Source: Prochlorococcus sp. AG-442-N17 (lineage in GTDB: Bacteria > Cyanobacteriota > Cyanobacteriia > PCC-6307 > Cyanobiaceae). Taken from it: DNA of 38,524 bases. This document shows positions 28,455 to 37,633 of the stretch, in pieces (position 1 is the first letter of the stretch; each line of letters opens with the position of its first letter). A program made the translations under genes and the position numbers. Location of the stretch: contig QCPY01000011.1 of assembly GCA_003212375.1 (NCBI GenBank), positions 1 to 38,524 of the forward strand, in the 5' to 3' direction. The notes under the pieces were generated by a model. That model had not been told where the DNA came from and did not search any database. It worked only from the letters and a program-made list of their open reading frames with translations.

Positions 28455-29471
28455 ATGGAAGAAAAATATTGGCATAACGATAAAAAAAAAGATATTGATC
28501 TTGTAGGTTTAGGAAATGCGATAGTAGATATTATCGTGAACGTAGAAGATCAATTTTTAGAGGTAAATAACCTTAAAAAGGGATCTATGAATCTTATCAA
28601 TTCCAATGAATCCAAAGATTTATTAGAAAATTGCCAAGTAATAAAAAAGGTATCAGGGGGTTCATCTGCCAATACAGTAGTATGTTTGGCTGAATTAGGT
28701 GATAATGTTCAATTTATAGGAAGAGTAAAGAATGACTATTTTGGGAAATTTTTTTCTACTGATATTAAAAAAAGTAATACTATTTTCAATACCCCGCCTA
28801 TGAATGAAGGGCCATCTAGTGCACACTCTATAATCTTTATAACCCCAGATGCTCAAAGAACTATGTGTACGTATTTAGGAGCATCGGTTGAATTTGAGCC
28901 AAAAGATATTAATTATAATTCAATAAAAAACAGCAAATATCTATATCTAGAGGGATACTTATGGGATAGTGAATTAGCTAAAAATGCCTTTATTAAAGCC
29001 GCCAAGATTGCCAAAGAATCAAATACAAAAATAATACTTACATTGTCAGACTCTTTTTGTGTGGATAGACATCGTGAAAGTTTCCTAGAATTAATAGACA
29101 ACTATATAGATGTGGTTTTTTGCAATGAATCTGAAGTTTTAAGTCTTTTTAAGAAAAATGATTTACAAAGCTGCAAAAAGTTGATCTCTTCAATATGTGA
29201 ATTGGTAATAATAACTTTAGGCAGTAAAGGTTCTTTAGTTATTAATAAAGGAGAGTCTGAAGAAGTAAAACCTAAAAAATTAGGAAATATTATTGATACG
29301 ACTGGTGCAGGAGATCTTTATGCTGGTGGATTTATTCATGGACTAATTAAAAACTATGCTTTAAAGAGGTGCGGAGAAATGGGTTCAATATGCGCTGGTT
29401 ATATAATTACCCAGCTAGGCTCTAGATCTAATATTGACCTTCAAAATTTAATACACTCAAATTTAGATTGA
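28455..29471 (+). CDS. PfkB-family sugar/nucleoside kinase (adenosine-kinase-like)
   Basis: The 338-residue protein has the PfkB N-terminal substrate region GLGNAIVDII and GGSSANTVVCLAELG, and the C-terminal signature DTTGAGDLYAGGFIHG with the catalytic aspartate of GAGD. It resembles the adenosine kinase/ribokinase branch annotated in Prochlorococcus as a carbohydrate kinase. Adenosine or a sugar could be the substrate; position behind purA mildly favours a nucleoside. Its last 9 bp overlap the convergent cutA gene. Confidence 0.88.
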   Translation: MEEKYWHNDKKKDIDLVGLGNAIVDIIVNVEDQFLEVNNLKKGSMNLINSNESKDLLENCQVIKKVSGGSSANTVVCLAELGDNVQFIGRVKNDYFGKFFSTDIKKSNTIFNTPPMNEGPSSAHSIIFITPDAQRTMCTYLGASVEFEPKDINYNSIKNSKYLYLEGYLWDSELAKNAFIKAAKIAKESNTKIILTLSDSFCVDRHRESFLELIDNYIDVVFCNESEVLSLFKKNDLQSCKKLISSICELVIITLGSKGSLVINKGESEEVKPKKLGNIIDTTGAGDLYAGGFIHGLIKNYALKRCGEMGSICAGYIITQLGSRSNIDLQNLIHSNLD

Positions 29472-29777
29472 AATAGATTTATTTACCCAATTTAGATATT
29501 TTTTTTCAGAATTAAACTTTTTATAAATAATTTGAGGAAGATCATATGATGTAATTTTTTTTAAAAAAACTATCAAAGCTTTTTTTAATTCTGGTTTACT
29601 TTTTATTGTAATTTCAACTTCATTAACCTGCTCAATATTACCTTCCCATTCATAAATTGAATAAATGTTTTTTAGGGAGACACATGATGCAAGTTTTTTT
29701 TTAATAAGTAATTTTGCAATTTTTTTAGCTCCCTTTTTATTCTTTTCAGTCAATACTAAAAGTAAAACTTTTTTCAT
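29463..29777 (-). CDS. cutA: CutA1-family protein
   Basis: The 104-residue protein fits the CutA1 trimer family: an N-terminal VLLLVLTEKNKKGAKKIAKLL, ASCVSLKNIYSIYEWEG, EVEITIKSK and ITSYDLPQII. CutA was first linked to copper tolerance but its real role is still debated; many homologs are soluble trimers. The start ATG at 29777 is nine bases after the cobK stop, so the two minus-strand genes form a short operon. The 3' end overlaps the kinase gene by 9 bp. Confidence 0.9.
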   Translation of the reverse strand: MKKVLLLVLTEKNKKGAKKIAKLLIKKKLASCVSLKNIYSIYEWEGNIEQVNEVEITIKSKPELKKALIVFLKKITSYDLPQIIYKKFNSEKKYLNWVNKSISI

Positions 29778-29786
29778 ACTTAAGTA

Positions 29787-30584
29787 TTAAATTTTTCTAG
29801 TTATTTGATTTATCAATTTATCATAATCAAAAAATATGAGCGAATTTTTATAGTTTAATTTTGGTCTTTTAACCAAAAATAACTTCATATCACTTTCATA
29901 AACAATTTCCTCCCAATTTATTTGTGCATAACTTCCAGAATCTCTACAGAGTATATAGTCTATTTCCCAATAATCACAAAGTTTTTTTTCTATAATATTC
30001 CCTGTTTTTTTACTAGGTTCAAGAATTGCTATATTTGAGTTTTTTATGCATGACCCAAAAGCTTTAGTTATACTGTCAGATGTTGGAATTACTCTTGTAA
30101 ATACATTTGCACCGCAATTAGAATAGTAGCTTGCTGTTTCATTTAGTAATTTAGATCCTATTGCTAAAAGAATATTTTTATTTACAAGATTCTTTTTATC
30201 TATATCTTTTAAACCATTTATATAATAAAAATTATCGTATGGTTTTATTTCCGACTGCCTTTGAAAAACAAAAAGAGGCATATTAATTTTTTGGCATGCT
30301 TCAATTAGATTTTTAGTAATAATAAAAGCAAAAGGATGGGTCGCATCAATTACATATTTAATTTTATTTTTTTCGATAAAATCTATAATCTCACCTGAAT
30401 CATTTAATTTTCCTGTAATGATGTGTAACTTTAGATTTTTAGCGTAAGACCTGCTTGCTTTATGCGTGACAACACTTGCAAATACAACGTAGTCAAGTTT
30501 TAAAAGTTTATTAACTATTGCTGGTCCATCAGATGTTCCTGAAAGGATCCAAACATTTTGCTGGCAATTTTTTAAATTTTGCAT
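29787..30584 (-). CDS. cobK: Precorrin-6A reductase
   Basis: CobK/CbiJ reduces a double bond of precorrin-6A (or cobalt-precorrin-6A) with NADPH in the corrin pathway. The protein begins with NVWILSGTSDGPAI, a nucleotide-binding loop, followed by VTHKASRSYAKN and the conserved DATHPFA. It is about 265 residues, the usual size. The ATG at 30584 is preferred over a TTG one codon earlier. It lies 28 bp from the divergent ssb-like gene and with cobO forms the cobalamin theme of the window. Confidence 0.92.
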   Translation of the reverse strand: MQNLKNCQQNVWILSGTSDGPAIVNKLLKLDYVVFASVVTHKASRSYAKNLKLHIITGKLNDSGEIIDFIEKNKIKYVIDATHPFAFIITKNLIEACQKINMPLFVFQRQSEIKPYDNFYYINGLKDIDKKNLVNKNILLAIGSKLLNETASYYSNCGANVFTRVIPTSDSITKAFGSCIKNSNIAILEPSKKTGNIIEKKLCDYWEIDYILCRDSGSYAQINWEEIVYESDMKLFLVKRPKLNYKNSLIFFDYDKLINQITRKI

Positions 30585-30612
30585 CAATATGTCTTTAATT
30601 AGATAGAAGTTA

Positions 30613-31062
30613 ATGAATCATTGTTTAATTCAAGCGGTAATAAATACCGCTCCTCAGATGAGATATACAAAAGAGAGTAAAACAGCCATTGCTGAAATGA
30701 TGGTCAATTTCAAAGGATTACGAGATGAAGATCCATCTAGGGAATTAAAAGTTCTAGGTTGGGGCACTATTGCAAAAGAAATGGTGGAAGAATTGAAAAT
30801 AGGTCAAAACATTGTAGTCGAGGGACGTCTTAGAATGAACTCGGTAACTAGACAAGATGGTACAAAAGAGAAACAGACTGAACTGACGGCTTCAAGAATC
30901 CATCATATAAGTCCAGCTGGGGGAATAGCCTCAGAGAAAGAAGAAAATAATATTTCTGATAGCAAAGAAAGCAATTCTCCTGAAGAGAAATCAGACAATA
31001 TCGAAACTTCACAATGGGACAGTTCACCCTTGGTACCTGAGGTTGACGAAATACCTTTTTAA
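30613..31062 (+). CDS. Single-stranded DNA-binding protein (SSB-like)
   Basis: The 149-residue protein has a single OB fold of about 100 residues (ELKVLGWGTIAKEMVEELKIGQNIVVEGRLRM and the DGTKEKQTELTASRIHHI strand) and an acidic, disordered C-terminus that ends DEIPF. That tip resembles the protein-binding DDDIPF of canonical SSB. The N-terminus lacks the usual N-VxLxGxLGxDPE opening, so this could be the organism's SSB in a divergent form or a second copy. It ends one base from a convergent 60-residue gene. Confidence 0.85.
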   Translation: MNHCLIQAVINTAPQMRYTKESKTAIAEMMVNFKGLRDEDPSRELKVLGWGTIAKEMVEELKIGQNIVVEGRLRMNSVTRQDGTKEKQTELTASRIHHISPAGGIASEKEENNISDSKESNSPEEKSDNIETSQWDSSPLVPEVDEIPF

Positions 31063-31063
31063 A

Positions 31064-31246
31064 TCAAGTATCAAGATCTGTTTCTTGAACACGTATAATG
31101 AGTTTGCTTATTTTTCTCTCGAGATCAGCAAGTTCACTCCTAATCTCTGACCATTTCCCTTTATCAAGATTCTCCAATAGCCATGCTCTATCTTGATCAA
31201 GTTTTAAGATTAGATCTTCTTGATTTATAGAATTAAGATCTTGCAT
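31064..31246 (-). CDS. Small conserved-looking coiled-coil protein, 60 residues
   Basis: I do not recognise this protein. It is short, acidic and has no cysteine. Residues about 10-55 look strongly helical with a heptad-like pattern (LEKLDQDRAWLL-like start, then IRSELADLERKISKLI). It starts with an ATG 29 bp from the divergent DUF2854 gene and stops one base from ssb. Filling the space between two real genes without overlap, and a normal amino-acid make-up, support it being genuine. Confidence 0.6.
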   Translation of the reverse strand: MQDLNSINQEDLILKLDQDRAWLLENLDKGKWSEIRSELADLERKISKLIIRVQETDLDT

Positions 31247-31275
31247 AATATTAAAAAACTTTTCTAATAATCAAA

Positions 31276-31806
31276 ATGAAGAAATACCTATCTCCTGCAA
31301 ACATAATAACAGTTACAGGAGGTGTTTTAGCTTTTATTGGAATGTCAGCTTACTTTACTGAATCAGTAAATCTAAGTGTGCCTACGTTCTTTTATGGAGT
31401 TCCCATTTTACTAATTGGACTAGGTTTGAAAACATCTGAAATACCTCCGGTTAAATTAGTAAATATGGAGGACTTTAGGAGAAATAGATTTAATAGGCCC
31501 AAAGAATTAACCGAATTAGTGAGGGATGTAACCAGATGGAGATATGGTATAAAAGCACATCTTGAATCTTCATTAGAGTCTTTAAATTTATGGAATGAAG
31601 ATAATCCTCCTCAACTTAGAGAGGTTGAAGAAATTACAAAAGAAGAAAAGAATGGCTTTAGAATGCATTTTGAAATTAATGACGTCCCTTTTGAACAGTG
31701 GATTGAAAAACAAGAAAGATTAAATAGGTTTTTTGTCAAAGGTCTTGAATCAGAATTTATTATCAACGATAATAAAAAGGAATTCGATTTAATTTTCTTT
31801 TATTAG
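31276..31806 (+). CDS. DUF2854 membrane protein
   Basis: The 176-residue protein opens with two hydrophobic segments (about 8-26 and 36-52, including ITVTGGVLAFIGMSAYF and GVPILLIGLGL) and continues with a soluble, charged domain. This matches the cyanobacterial and chloroplast family DUF2854, of unknown function. Conservation with plastids suggests a thylakoid or envelope role, as inference. It lies 65 bp upstream of argB on the same strand. Confidence 0.82.
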   Translation: MKKYLSPANIITVTGGVLAFIGMSAYFTESVNLSVPTFFYGVPILLIGLGLKTSEIPPVKLVNMEDFRRNRFNRPKELTELVRDVTRWRYGIKAHLESSLESLNLWNEDNPPQLREVEEITKEEKNGFRMHFEINDVPFEQWIEKQERLNRFFVKGLESEFIINDNKKEFDLIFFY

Positions 31807-31822
31807 ATATTTGAATATATTT

Positions 31823-31858
31823 ATGAAAATTGAATTTCTCAATTCAATCAAATTTTAA
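31823..31858 (+). other. Possible 11-codon leader ORF before argB
   Basis: ATG at 31823 opens a reading frame ([11 protein letters not shown]) that stops at 31858, 13 bp before the argB ATG. It could be an upstream ORF that affects argB translation, or chance. There is no ribosome-binding site and no run of arginine codons, so attenuation by arginine is not supported. Confidence 0.15.
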
Positions 31859-31871
31859 TACTCCTTTCATA

Positions 31872-32723
31872 ATGGATGATTCCCAAAGAGTATCAATATT
31901 AAGCGAAGCGCTTCCATATATACAAAGTTTTTCAGGTAGAAAAATTGTTATTAAGTATGGCGGTTCCATCATGCAGGAGGAACACTTAAAAAAAGCTTTC
32001 TTTCGTGACATAGCTCTTTTATCAAGTGTTGGAGTGTGTCCCGTTGTAGTTCATGGAGGTGGTCCCGAAATCAATAGTTGGTTAAACAAACTAGAAATAT
32101 CTCCAATATTTGAAAATGGTCTAAGAGTTACGGATAAAAAAACAATGGAAATAGTTGAAATGGTGTTAATGGGAAGAGTAAATAAACAAATAGTAAGAGG
32201 TATCAATAAAACGGGCTCATTAGCTGTAGGGATTTCAGGACTAGATGGTAACTTAATTCAGTCAAGAGAATTAGGGAATGGAAGTCATGGATTAGTTGGA
32301 GAGGTAACAAAAATTAATCCTGAATTGTTAGATCCTCTAATTGCTAAAGGATATATTCCTGTTATTTCTAGTATTGGGTCTACGGTAGATGGCATTTCTC
32401 ATAATATTAATGCTGATTTCGTAGCAGGCGAAGTTGCTGCTGCAATAAATGCAGAAAAACTTATTCTTCTTACTGATACACCTGGGATACTCAGAGAAAG
32501 GGAAAACAAAAATAGTCTTGTAAAACAAATTAACCTAAAAGAAGCTAGAAAATTTATTGAAAAAAATATTGTTTCAAATGGCATGCGACCAAAAACGGAA
32601 TGTTGCATTAGAGCCTTAGCTCAAGGAGTAAAGGCTGCCCATATAATTGATGGAAGGATTGAACATTCACTGCTTTTAGAAATTTTTACTAATTCAGGTA
32701 TTGGAACTATGATTAATGCTTGA
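31872..32723 (+). CDS. argB: Acetylglutamate kinase
   Basis: ArgB phosphorylates N-acetylglutamate in arginine synthesis; in cyanobacteria it is controlled by arginine and the PII protein. The 283-residue product from the ATG at 31872 ([17 protein letters not shown]) matches family length. It has KYGGSIM for phosphate binding, [10 protein letters not shown], and GLRVTD. A TTG at 31830 would add 14 residues and is less likely. The C-terminal region ([22 protein letters not shown]) is where PII-sensitive enzymes bind arginine. The downstream TPR/DUF3153 gene begins two bases after its stop. Confidence 0.96.
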   Translation: MDDSQRVSILSEALPYIQSFSGRKIVIKYGGSIMQEEHLKKAFFRDIALLSSVGVCPVVVHGGGPEINSWLNKLEISPIFENGLRVTDKKTMEIVEMVLMGRVNKQIVRGINKTGSLAVGISGLDGNLIQSRELGNGSHGLVGEVTKINPELLDPLIAKGYIPVISSIGSTVDGISHNINADFVAGEVAAAINAEKLILLTDTPGILRERENKNSLVKQINLKEARKFIEKNIVSNGMRPKTECCIRALAQGVKAAHIIDGRIEHSLLLEIFTNSGIGTMINA

Positions 32724-32725
32724 GA

Positions 32726-33835
32726 ATGGATTCATATAAACAAGTTGTAGAGAAAGCCGAGTTAGCACTCATAAAAGGTGAATATAATTTCTGTATTAAA
32801 TTTTTATACCCAATAATCGAATCTTATCCTCCCTCAAGTAAAGAAGGGGTTAATTTACGCAACATAATAATAACGGCCTTATCGGGGATTAATAAAAAAG
32901 ATGAGGCAAAAAAATTTTGCAAAGAACTTTTAAAATCTCATGATTTTAAAGTTAGAGAAAACGCAAAGTACTTAATGGAAATTATCGATTCTCCTGAGAT
33001 TAAAAAACCTGAGAATTGGAATATTACTATTGAAAGAAATCCTAACCTAAAAAATACATCTCTTTCTTCTTTAAAACTTAATAAAAAGGAAAAAAAGGAA
33101 AAAAAGTTTATAAATACATCAAATATTCCCACTGGGGAAACAAAGACATTTCAAAAAGGATTTATATTTATAATTTCTTTTTTGTTGTTATTACTAATTC
33201 CACTTATAAGTGGCTGCGTTAAAATTGACAACACTCTCGATCTAAGTGAAATTGACTCAATTACTAATAATTTCGAAATTGAAAGTAAATATATTAAAAA
33301 ATTTCCTTGGCAAATAAATTTGGAACAACAAATTAAAGAAATTTTTCCTGAGGCAGAGATATTAAAAGGGGAATTGGATTTTTCCTTTAAAAATAAAAAT
33401 TTAACTTTCACAACGGCTAAAAAAACTCTTTATAAGATACAAAAAACAGCAGGGGATTTATTAGGAGAATCAATAGAAATGAAAATTAATAACGTTGAAA
33501 ATAATTTTTTCTTTTTTAAAAAATATAATTACAAAATAGATTTGGATCTTCAAATTCTTCCACAAATAGAGGATTTAGAATTAACCTTCAATATTATTAA
33601 TCCAAATAGAGTTAGTGTTCAGGATCAGAATAAACCTAATATAGAAGTATCTAAAAATTATATAAAGTGGAAATTAATCCCTGGAGAAATAAATAGCTTA
33701 AATTTCTATTTTTGGAGTTGGAACAAATTATTATTAGGTTTTTTATTTATTTTATTTATATTGTTATTAGCTTATTTTATAAGGTTTTATAGATACCAGA
33801 TAGGTTCCGAATTACCAGGACTCCCCGCAAACTAG
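32726..33835 (+). CDS. TPR-like N-terminus fused to a DUF3153 lipoprotein-like domain
   Basis: The protein has about 369 residues. Residues 1-90 form paired helices like tetratricopeptide repeats (AELALIKGEYNFCIKFLYP). After a lysine-rich linker comes a hydrophobic segment (about 142-162) that ends in LISGC, the lipobox with which many cyanobacterial DUF3153 proteins begin. Then follows the DUF3153 beta-rich region and a final transmembrane helix (about 337-353). The function is unknown. The start is ATG at 32726, two bases after argB; a TTG overlapping the argB stop is also possible. Its stop codon abuts that of the convergent priA exactly. Confidence 0.8.
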   Translation: MDSYKQVVEKAELALIKGEYNFCIKFLYPIIESYPPSSKEGVNLRNIIITALSGINKKDEAKKFCKELLKSHDFKVRENAKYLMEIIDSPEIKKPENWNITIERNPNLKNTSLSSLKLNKKEKKEKKFINTSNIPTGETKTFQKGFIFIISFLLLLLIPLISGCVKIDNTLDLSEIDSITNNFEIESKYIKKFPWQINLEQQIKEIFPEAEILKGELDFSFKNKNLTFTTAKKTLYKIQKTAGDLLGESIEMKINNVENNFFFFKKYNYKIDLDLQILPQIEDLELTFNIINPNRVSVQDQNKPNIEVSKNYIKWKLIPGEINSLNFYFWSWNKLLLGFLFILFILLLAYFIRFYRYQIGSELPGLPAN

Positions 33836-36109
33836 CTATAGTTCAACTGGATTTAAATCAATTGATAAAAACACATTTTTAGGAATAATTTGCCATAAAT
33901 TAGACCTATCTGGCAGAGGTAATTCTAAATTTTCTGGACCATGTATTAAAATTTGCCACCTAAATCTATTCCCAACTTTTGGGATTAAACTTGGAGCCGG
34001 GCCAATTATCTTCCAATTATTATCGTTACAAAAACTTATCAAATATTTTGCCATATTATATGCGGTCATTTTAGTACATTCATAGTTATCACCAGACACT
34101 TTTAAAACACACACCTTGCAAAAGGGAAAAAGTTTTGCATCTTTTCTTAGTTTAGAGCTTGCAGCTAAAAATCCCTCATAATCTCTATTTTTAAGATATG
34201 AGATAACAGGATGACTTGGTTTATAAGTTTGAAAAATAACCTTTCCTGTTTTTTTGGCTCTACCTGCTCTGCCTGCTAATTGAAGAAATAATTGCAATGA
34301 TTTTTCTTCTGCAGAAATGTCTGGTCGGTGAAGTAGTCCATCTGCCGCGATAACGACTGAAAGTGTAACATTGGGGATATCAATACCTTTTGCTAACATT
34401 TGAGTCCCAACAAGAATATCCGCCTTCCCATTAGAAAACTTTGAAAGTATATTTCTATGACCATCCTTACCCGAAGTAGTATCTCTATCAAAACGAAGTA
34501 CCTTCAATTCAGGGAATTCATTATTCAAGAACTCAATGACTCTTTGAGTCCCTATCCCAAAAGGCTTAAATGCATTTGATTTACAATCTGGACAAGTGTT
34601 GATAAGTTTTGCTTTGTGATCACACCAATGACAATTAAGCCAACGTTTACCTTTAATGCCCACATGAACTGATAAAGGTACATCACAATTTGGGCAATTT
34701 ATTATAAATCCACAATTTCTACAGCTTAAGAAACCGTTATAACCTCTTCTAGGAATCAAGAATATTGCTTGATCATCATTATTTTTAAGTTGAGAAAGTA
34801 ACTCTAATAATTCTCTACAAAAAATTTTAGTATTTCCCTTTTGAAATTCATCTCGCATATCAACAACTTTAATTTCTGGTATTTGAGTTCTGGATATTCT
34901 TTCTTTCATTCTCAGCAACCTAAACTTTTTTTCAAAAACAACTCTTTTCCAAGTCCTCATTGAAGGAGTTGCACTTCCAAAAATTAATTTTGATGGATTT
35001 CTTTTTACTCTTTCAAGAGCAACATCTCTCGCATCGTAACAAGGCATTGGATTGTCTTGTTTATATGAAATGTCATGCTCTTCATCCATTATTATTAAGC
35101 CCAAATTCTGAATTGGAAGAAATACTGCCGACCTAGTTCCAATAACTATGACAGGTTCATCTTCGTCTACTATCTTTTTCCAAACTAAAGTTCTATGCTT
35201 CGAAGAACAATTACTGTGATACTCATATACTTTAATTTGAAATCTTTTACTGAATCTATCAATAAGTTGAGGAATAAGACCAATTTCTGGAGCCAGTATT
35301 AAACAACTCTTTTTGCTCACGAGTTGATCTTCAGCCATTCTCATATAAATTTCTGTTTTGCCAGAACCTGTTTCTCCCCATAGCAATAAGACTTCTCCAG
35401 GCTGCATCTCTTGCATTTTCTTGTAAACATTTATTTGTTCAGGAGTGAGAGTTGGTTTTTCAAACTCAAAAAAATCATTGTTAAAAGAGCTTAGTTTTTT
35501 ATGCAACATTTTTTTTCTTTTAGTCTTAATTAATAAGTTTTTACTAACCATTGAATTAATAAGATTTGAATTAAAGCCAGCCTTTATTAATTCGCTTTGC
35601 CAGTTTCCTTTATTACGCAAAATTTTTATTAATAAAATTTCTTTTTTAGTAAGTTGAAAGTTACTAAGTTCCAAATCTTTTTGCGAATCAATCCATATTT
35701 GATATTTAAAGTTTTGAGATATTTTTTTGTGCTTACCAATCCATCCAGGGGGTAAAGCTGTTTTAAACATTTTTAAACTACTTACCCGATAAAACAAAGC
35801 TAGATCTTCCAACCACTCTCTCCACCAGTCTTTAATTACATTTTTTTGTACAATACTTTCTATATACAAATATTCAAAATTAGATTCTGCGTCAAAATCT
35901 TTTTTATTTTTATTTATCTTTAAGAAAGGATTTTTATCAATGGCCAGTCCATTTAATAATCTTCCTTTAAGTCTTACCACAACAATATCTCCAATTTCTA
36001 CCCCTAAATTATTACCATCTAAATATGAAAAACTATTACTATGACTACCTATATCAAGCAATATCTCGAACTTAAAAGAGATATTTGATAAATTATTACT
36101 TGCCGGCAT
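33836..36109 (-). CDS. priA: Primosomal replication restart helicase
   Basis: PriA is a 3'-5' superfamily 2 helicase that reloads the replisome at stalled forks. The 757-residue protein has an N-terminal 3'BD-like domain, the helicase Walker A GETGSGKT (about 245-252), the DEEH motif II (about 342-345), and GSATPSM. Eight cysteines in four CxxC pairs (about 463-509) form the two zinc sites, followed by motifs V and VI (VGTQMLAKGIDIPNV and QLAGRAGRA). The ATG at 36109 is preferred to a TTG one codon upstream. It is isolated on the minus strand, divergent from sigA. Confidence 0.96.
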   Translation of the reverse strand: MPASNNLSNISFKFEILLDIGSHSNSFSYLDGNNLGVEIGDIVVVRLKGRLLNGLAIDKNPFLKINKNKKDFDAESNFEYLYIESIVQKNVIKDWWREWLEDLALFYRVSSLKMFKTALPPGWIGKHKKISQNFKYQIWIDSQKDLELSNFQLTKKEILLIKILRNKGNWQSELIKAGFNSNLINSMVSKNLLIKTKRKKMLHKKLSSFNNDFFEFEKPTLTPEQINVYKKMQEMQPGEVLLLWGETGSGKTEIYMRMAEDQLVSKKSCLILAPEIGLIPQLIDRFSKRFQIKVYEYHSNCSSKHRTLVWKKIVDEDEPVIVIGTRSAVFLPIQNLGLIIMDEEHDISYKQDNPMPCYDARDVALERVKRNPSKLIFGSATPSMRTWKRVVFEKKFRLLRMKERISRTQIPEIKVVDMRDEFQKGNTKIFCRELLELLSQLKNNDDQAIFLIPRRGYNGFLSCRNCGFIINCPNCDVPLSVHVGIKGKRWLNCHWCDHKAKLINTCPDCKSNAFKPFGIGTQRVIEFLNNEFPELKVLRFDRDTTSGKDGHRNILSKFSNGKADILVGTQMLAKGIDIPNVTLSVVIAADGLLHRPDISAEEKSLQLFLQLAGRAGRAKKTGKVIFQTYKPSHPVISYLKNRDYEGFLAASSKLRKDAKLFPFCKVCVLKVSGDNYECTKMTAYNMAKYLISFCNDNNWKIIGPAPSLIPKVGNRFRWQILIHGPENLELPLPDRSNLWQIIPKNVFLSIDLNPVEL

Positions 36110-36185
36110 CAAAACTTTTTCTTAGTATTGGATTGTTGAACATTCCACAAAGTGTTTTTGCACATTGTAAGTATCCTGCTCTTAA

Positions 36186-36250
36186 GGGAGACATGAAGCT
36201 TTGATCATTGAATTAAAATTCAAAATTGATCCGCCTGTCTGAGAAATCCC
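36186..36250. ncRNA. Candidate structured RNA element between priA and sigA
   Basis: Outer arms GGGA (36186-36189) with TCCC (36247-36250), then GACA (36190-36193) with TGTC (36236-36239), enclose an inner stem: GATCA (36203-36207) with TGATC (36227-36231), and TTGAATT (36208-36214) with AATTCAA (36217-36223). The nested arrangement covers 65 bases. It could be a small RNA, a sigA 5' UTR element or a priA leader on the other strand. No terminator T-run is obvious immediately after it. Confidence 0.35.
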
Positions 36251-36379
36251 AAGACTTTTTACTTTAGGTAATCTATAACACTATTTAATTTTTTCAACAA
36301 TTTAAAAAAAAAATTATCTAAACACAACTTTTGTGAGTTAGATCTTCCAATCCTCAAGGCAAATTTTTACTACTAAATG

Positions 36380-36385
36380 TATAAA
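36380..36385 (+). promoter_or_regulatory. Candidate -10 element for sigA (TATAAA)
   Basis: TATAAA preceded by TG-like context (aaatgTATAAA) lies 55 bp before the sigA ATG. It would give a leader of about 48 bases that includes the strong ribosome-binding site. No good -35 box is seen, as is usual for cyanobacterial promoters. Confidence 0.35.
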
Positions 36386-36426
36386 ATTCCCTTAATTAAA
36401 TTTTTACTTAGTTAAATTCACCGTAG

Positions 36427-36433
36427 AAAGGAG
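36427..36433 (+). promoter_or_regulatory. Strong Shine-Dalgarno (AAAGGAG) for sigA
   Basis: AAAGGAG ends 6 bases before the ATG at 36440, an almost perfect anti-16S match. Most genes in this window lack such a site, so sigA is probably translated at a high rate; the site also fixes its start. Confidence 0.65.
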
Positions 36434-36439
36434 TTTATT

Positions 36440-37633
36440 ATGTGCCCAGTAGCAGCAAAATCAAAAAATACTAATCCTAGTTCTAAGAAAAAAATTACTA
36501 AAAAATTTGATTCAAATTTAGAAAACATTCGAGAAGATGAAAAAATTATCATAGATCAAGATAATATTCAAAACTTACAAGAAAATCCCTCCGAAGATAA
36601 AGGAAGTATTGAGAATGATGATGAATTTGATGGTTCTGATGAAGAGGCTAAAACTCTTGGGAACATAAAGCTTGGACCAAAGGGAACATATACAGAAGAT
36701 TCAATAAGAGTTTATCTTCAAGAAATTGGAAGAATTAGATTATTAAGACCTGATGAAGAAATTGAACTTGCAAGAAAAATAGCTGATCTACTCCAACTTG
36801 AAGAGTTAGCTACACAATACGAGTCTGAGAAAGGATATTTCCCTTCAGTTAAAGAATGGGCTGAATTAATAGATATGCCTCTTTCAAAATTCAGAAGGAG
36901 ACTTCTTTTAGGAAGAAGAGCTAAAGAGAAGATGGTGCAATCTAATTTAAGACTAGTTGTATCTATTGCTAAGAAATATATGAATAGAGGTTTATCTTTT
37001 CAAGATTTAATACAAGAGGGGAGTTTAGGTTTAATAAGGGCTGCAGAAAAATTTGACCATGAAAAAGGTTATAAATTTTCTACTTACGCTACATGGTGGA
37101 TTCGTCAAGCCATAACAAGAGCGATAGCAGATCAAAGTAGAACTATTAGATTACCAGTTCACTTATATGAAACAATTTCTAGGATTAAAAAAACAACTAA
37201 AGTTCTTAGTCAAGAATTTGGGAGAAAGCCTAGTGAAGAAGAAATAGCTGAAAGTATGGAAATGACAATTGAGAAATTAAGATTTATAGCTAAAAGTGCT
37301 CAACTTCCAATTTCACTTGAGACACCTATTGGGAAAGAAGAGGATTCGAGGCTTGGAGACTTTATAGAGGCTGATATAGAGAATCCAGAGCAAGATGTAT
37401 CTAAAACTTTGTTAAGAGAAGATTTAGAAGGAGTTTTAGCAACTCTAAGCCCGAGAGAAAGGGATGTGCTTAGATTGCGATATGGAATTGATGATGGGAG
37501 GATGAAAACACTTGAAGAGATAGGCCAAATTTTTGATGTAACAAGGGAAAGAATTAGACAAATAGAAGCAAAAGCGCTTAGAAAGCTTAGGCATCCAAAT
37601 AGGAATGGGGTTTTAAAGGAATATATTAAATAA
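36440..37633 (+). CDS. sigA: RNA polymerase principal sigma factor (sigma-70 group 1)
   Basis: This is the main sigma factor that directs RNA polymerase to housekeeping promoters. The 397-residue protein has a charged N-terminal extension (1-80), region 1.2 from [21 protein letters not shown], region 2 with [20 protein letters not shown] and the -10 recognition segment [14 protein letters not shown], region 3, and region 4 with the -35 helix-turn-helix [20 protein letters not shown]. It is the rpoD/sigA type, not a stress group 2 factor, judged by its match to region 1.2 and position before hemC. It is monocistronic-looking, with a 95-bp gap to hemC. Confidence 0.93.
   Translation: MCPVAAKSKNTNPSSKKKITKKFDSNLENIREDEKIIIDQDNIQNLQENPSEDKGSIENDDEFDGSDEEAKTLGNIKLGPKGTYTEDSIRVYLQEIGRIRLLRPDEEIELARKIADLLQLEELATQYESEKGYFPSVKEWAELIDMPLSKFRRRLLLGRRAKEKMVQSNLRLVVSIAKKYMNRGLSFQDLIQEGSLGLIRAAEKFDHEKGYKFSTYATWWIRQAITRAIADQSRTIRLPVHLYETISRIKKTTKVLSQEFGRKPSEEEIAESMEMTIEKLRFIAKSAQLPISLETPIGKEEDSRLGDFIEADIENPEQDVSKTLLREDLEGVLATLSPRERDVLRLRYGIDDGRMKTLEEIGQIFDVTRERIRQIEAKALRKLRHPNRNGVLKEYIK

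Larger units (their letters stand above)
36113..36439. other. Long intergenic region between divergent priA and sigA
   Basis: This gap of about 330 bp must hold the promoters of both genes. Visible items are a nested hairpin at 36186-36250, a TATAAA at 36380-36385 suited to a sigA promoter, and the strong Shine-Dalgarno before sigA. No reading frame longer than a few codons looks real. The remaining sequence is AT-rich with no further feature that I can support. Confidence 0.6.

Noticed and set aside
29463-29777. Calling cutA a copper-tolerance gene
   Set aside because: The family name is historical; metal tolerance is not established for most homologs, so only the family is given.
31823-31858. 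Arginine attenuator leader peptide for argB
   Set aside because: The 11-codon frame has no arginine codons and no alternative hairpins follow, so attenuation is not supported; kept only as a possible upstream ORF.
36440-37633. A group 2 (stress) sigma factor
   Set aside because: The intact region 1.2, the strong ribosome-binding site and position before hemC fit the principal sigma better; a phylogeny would settle it.
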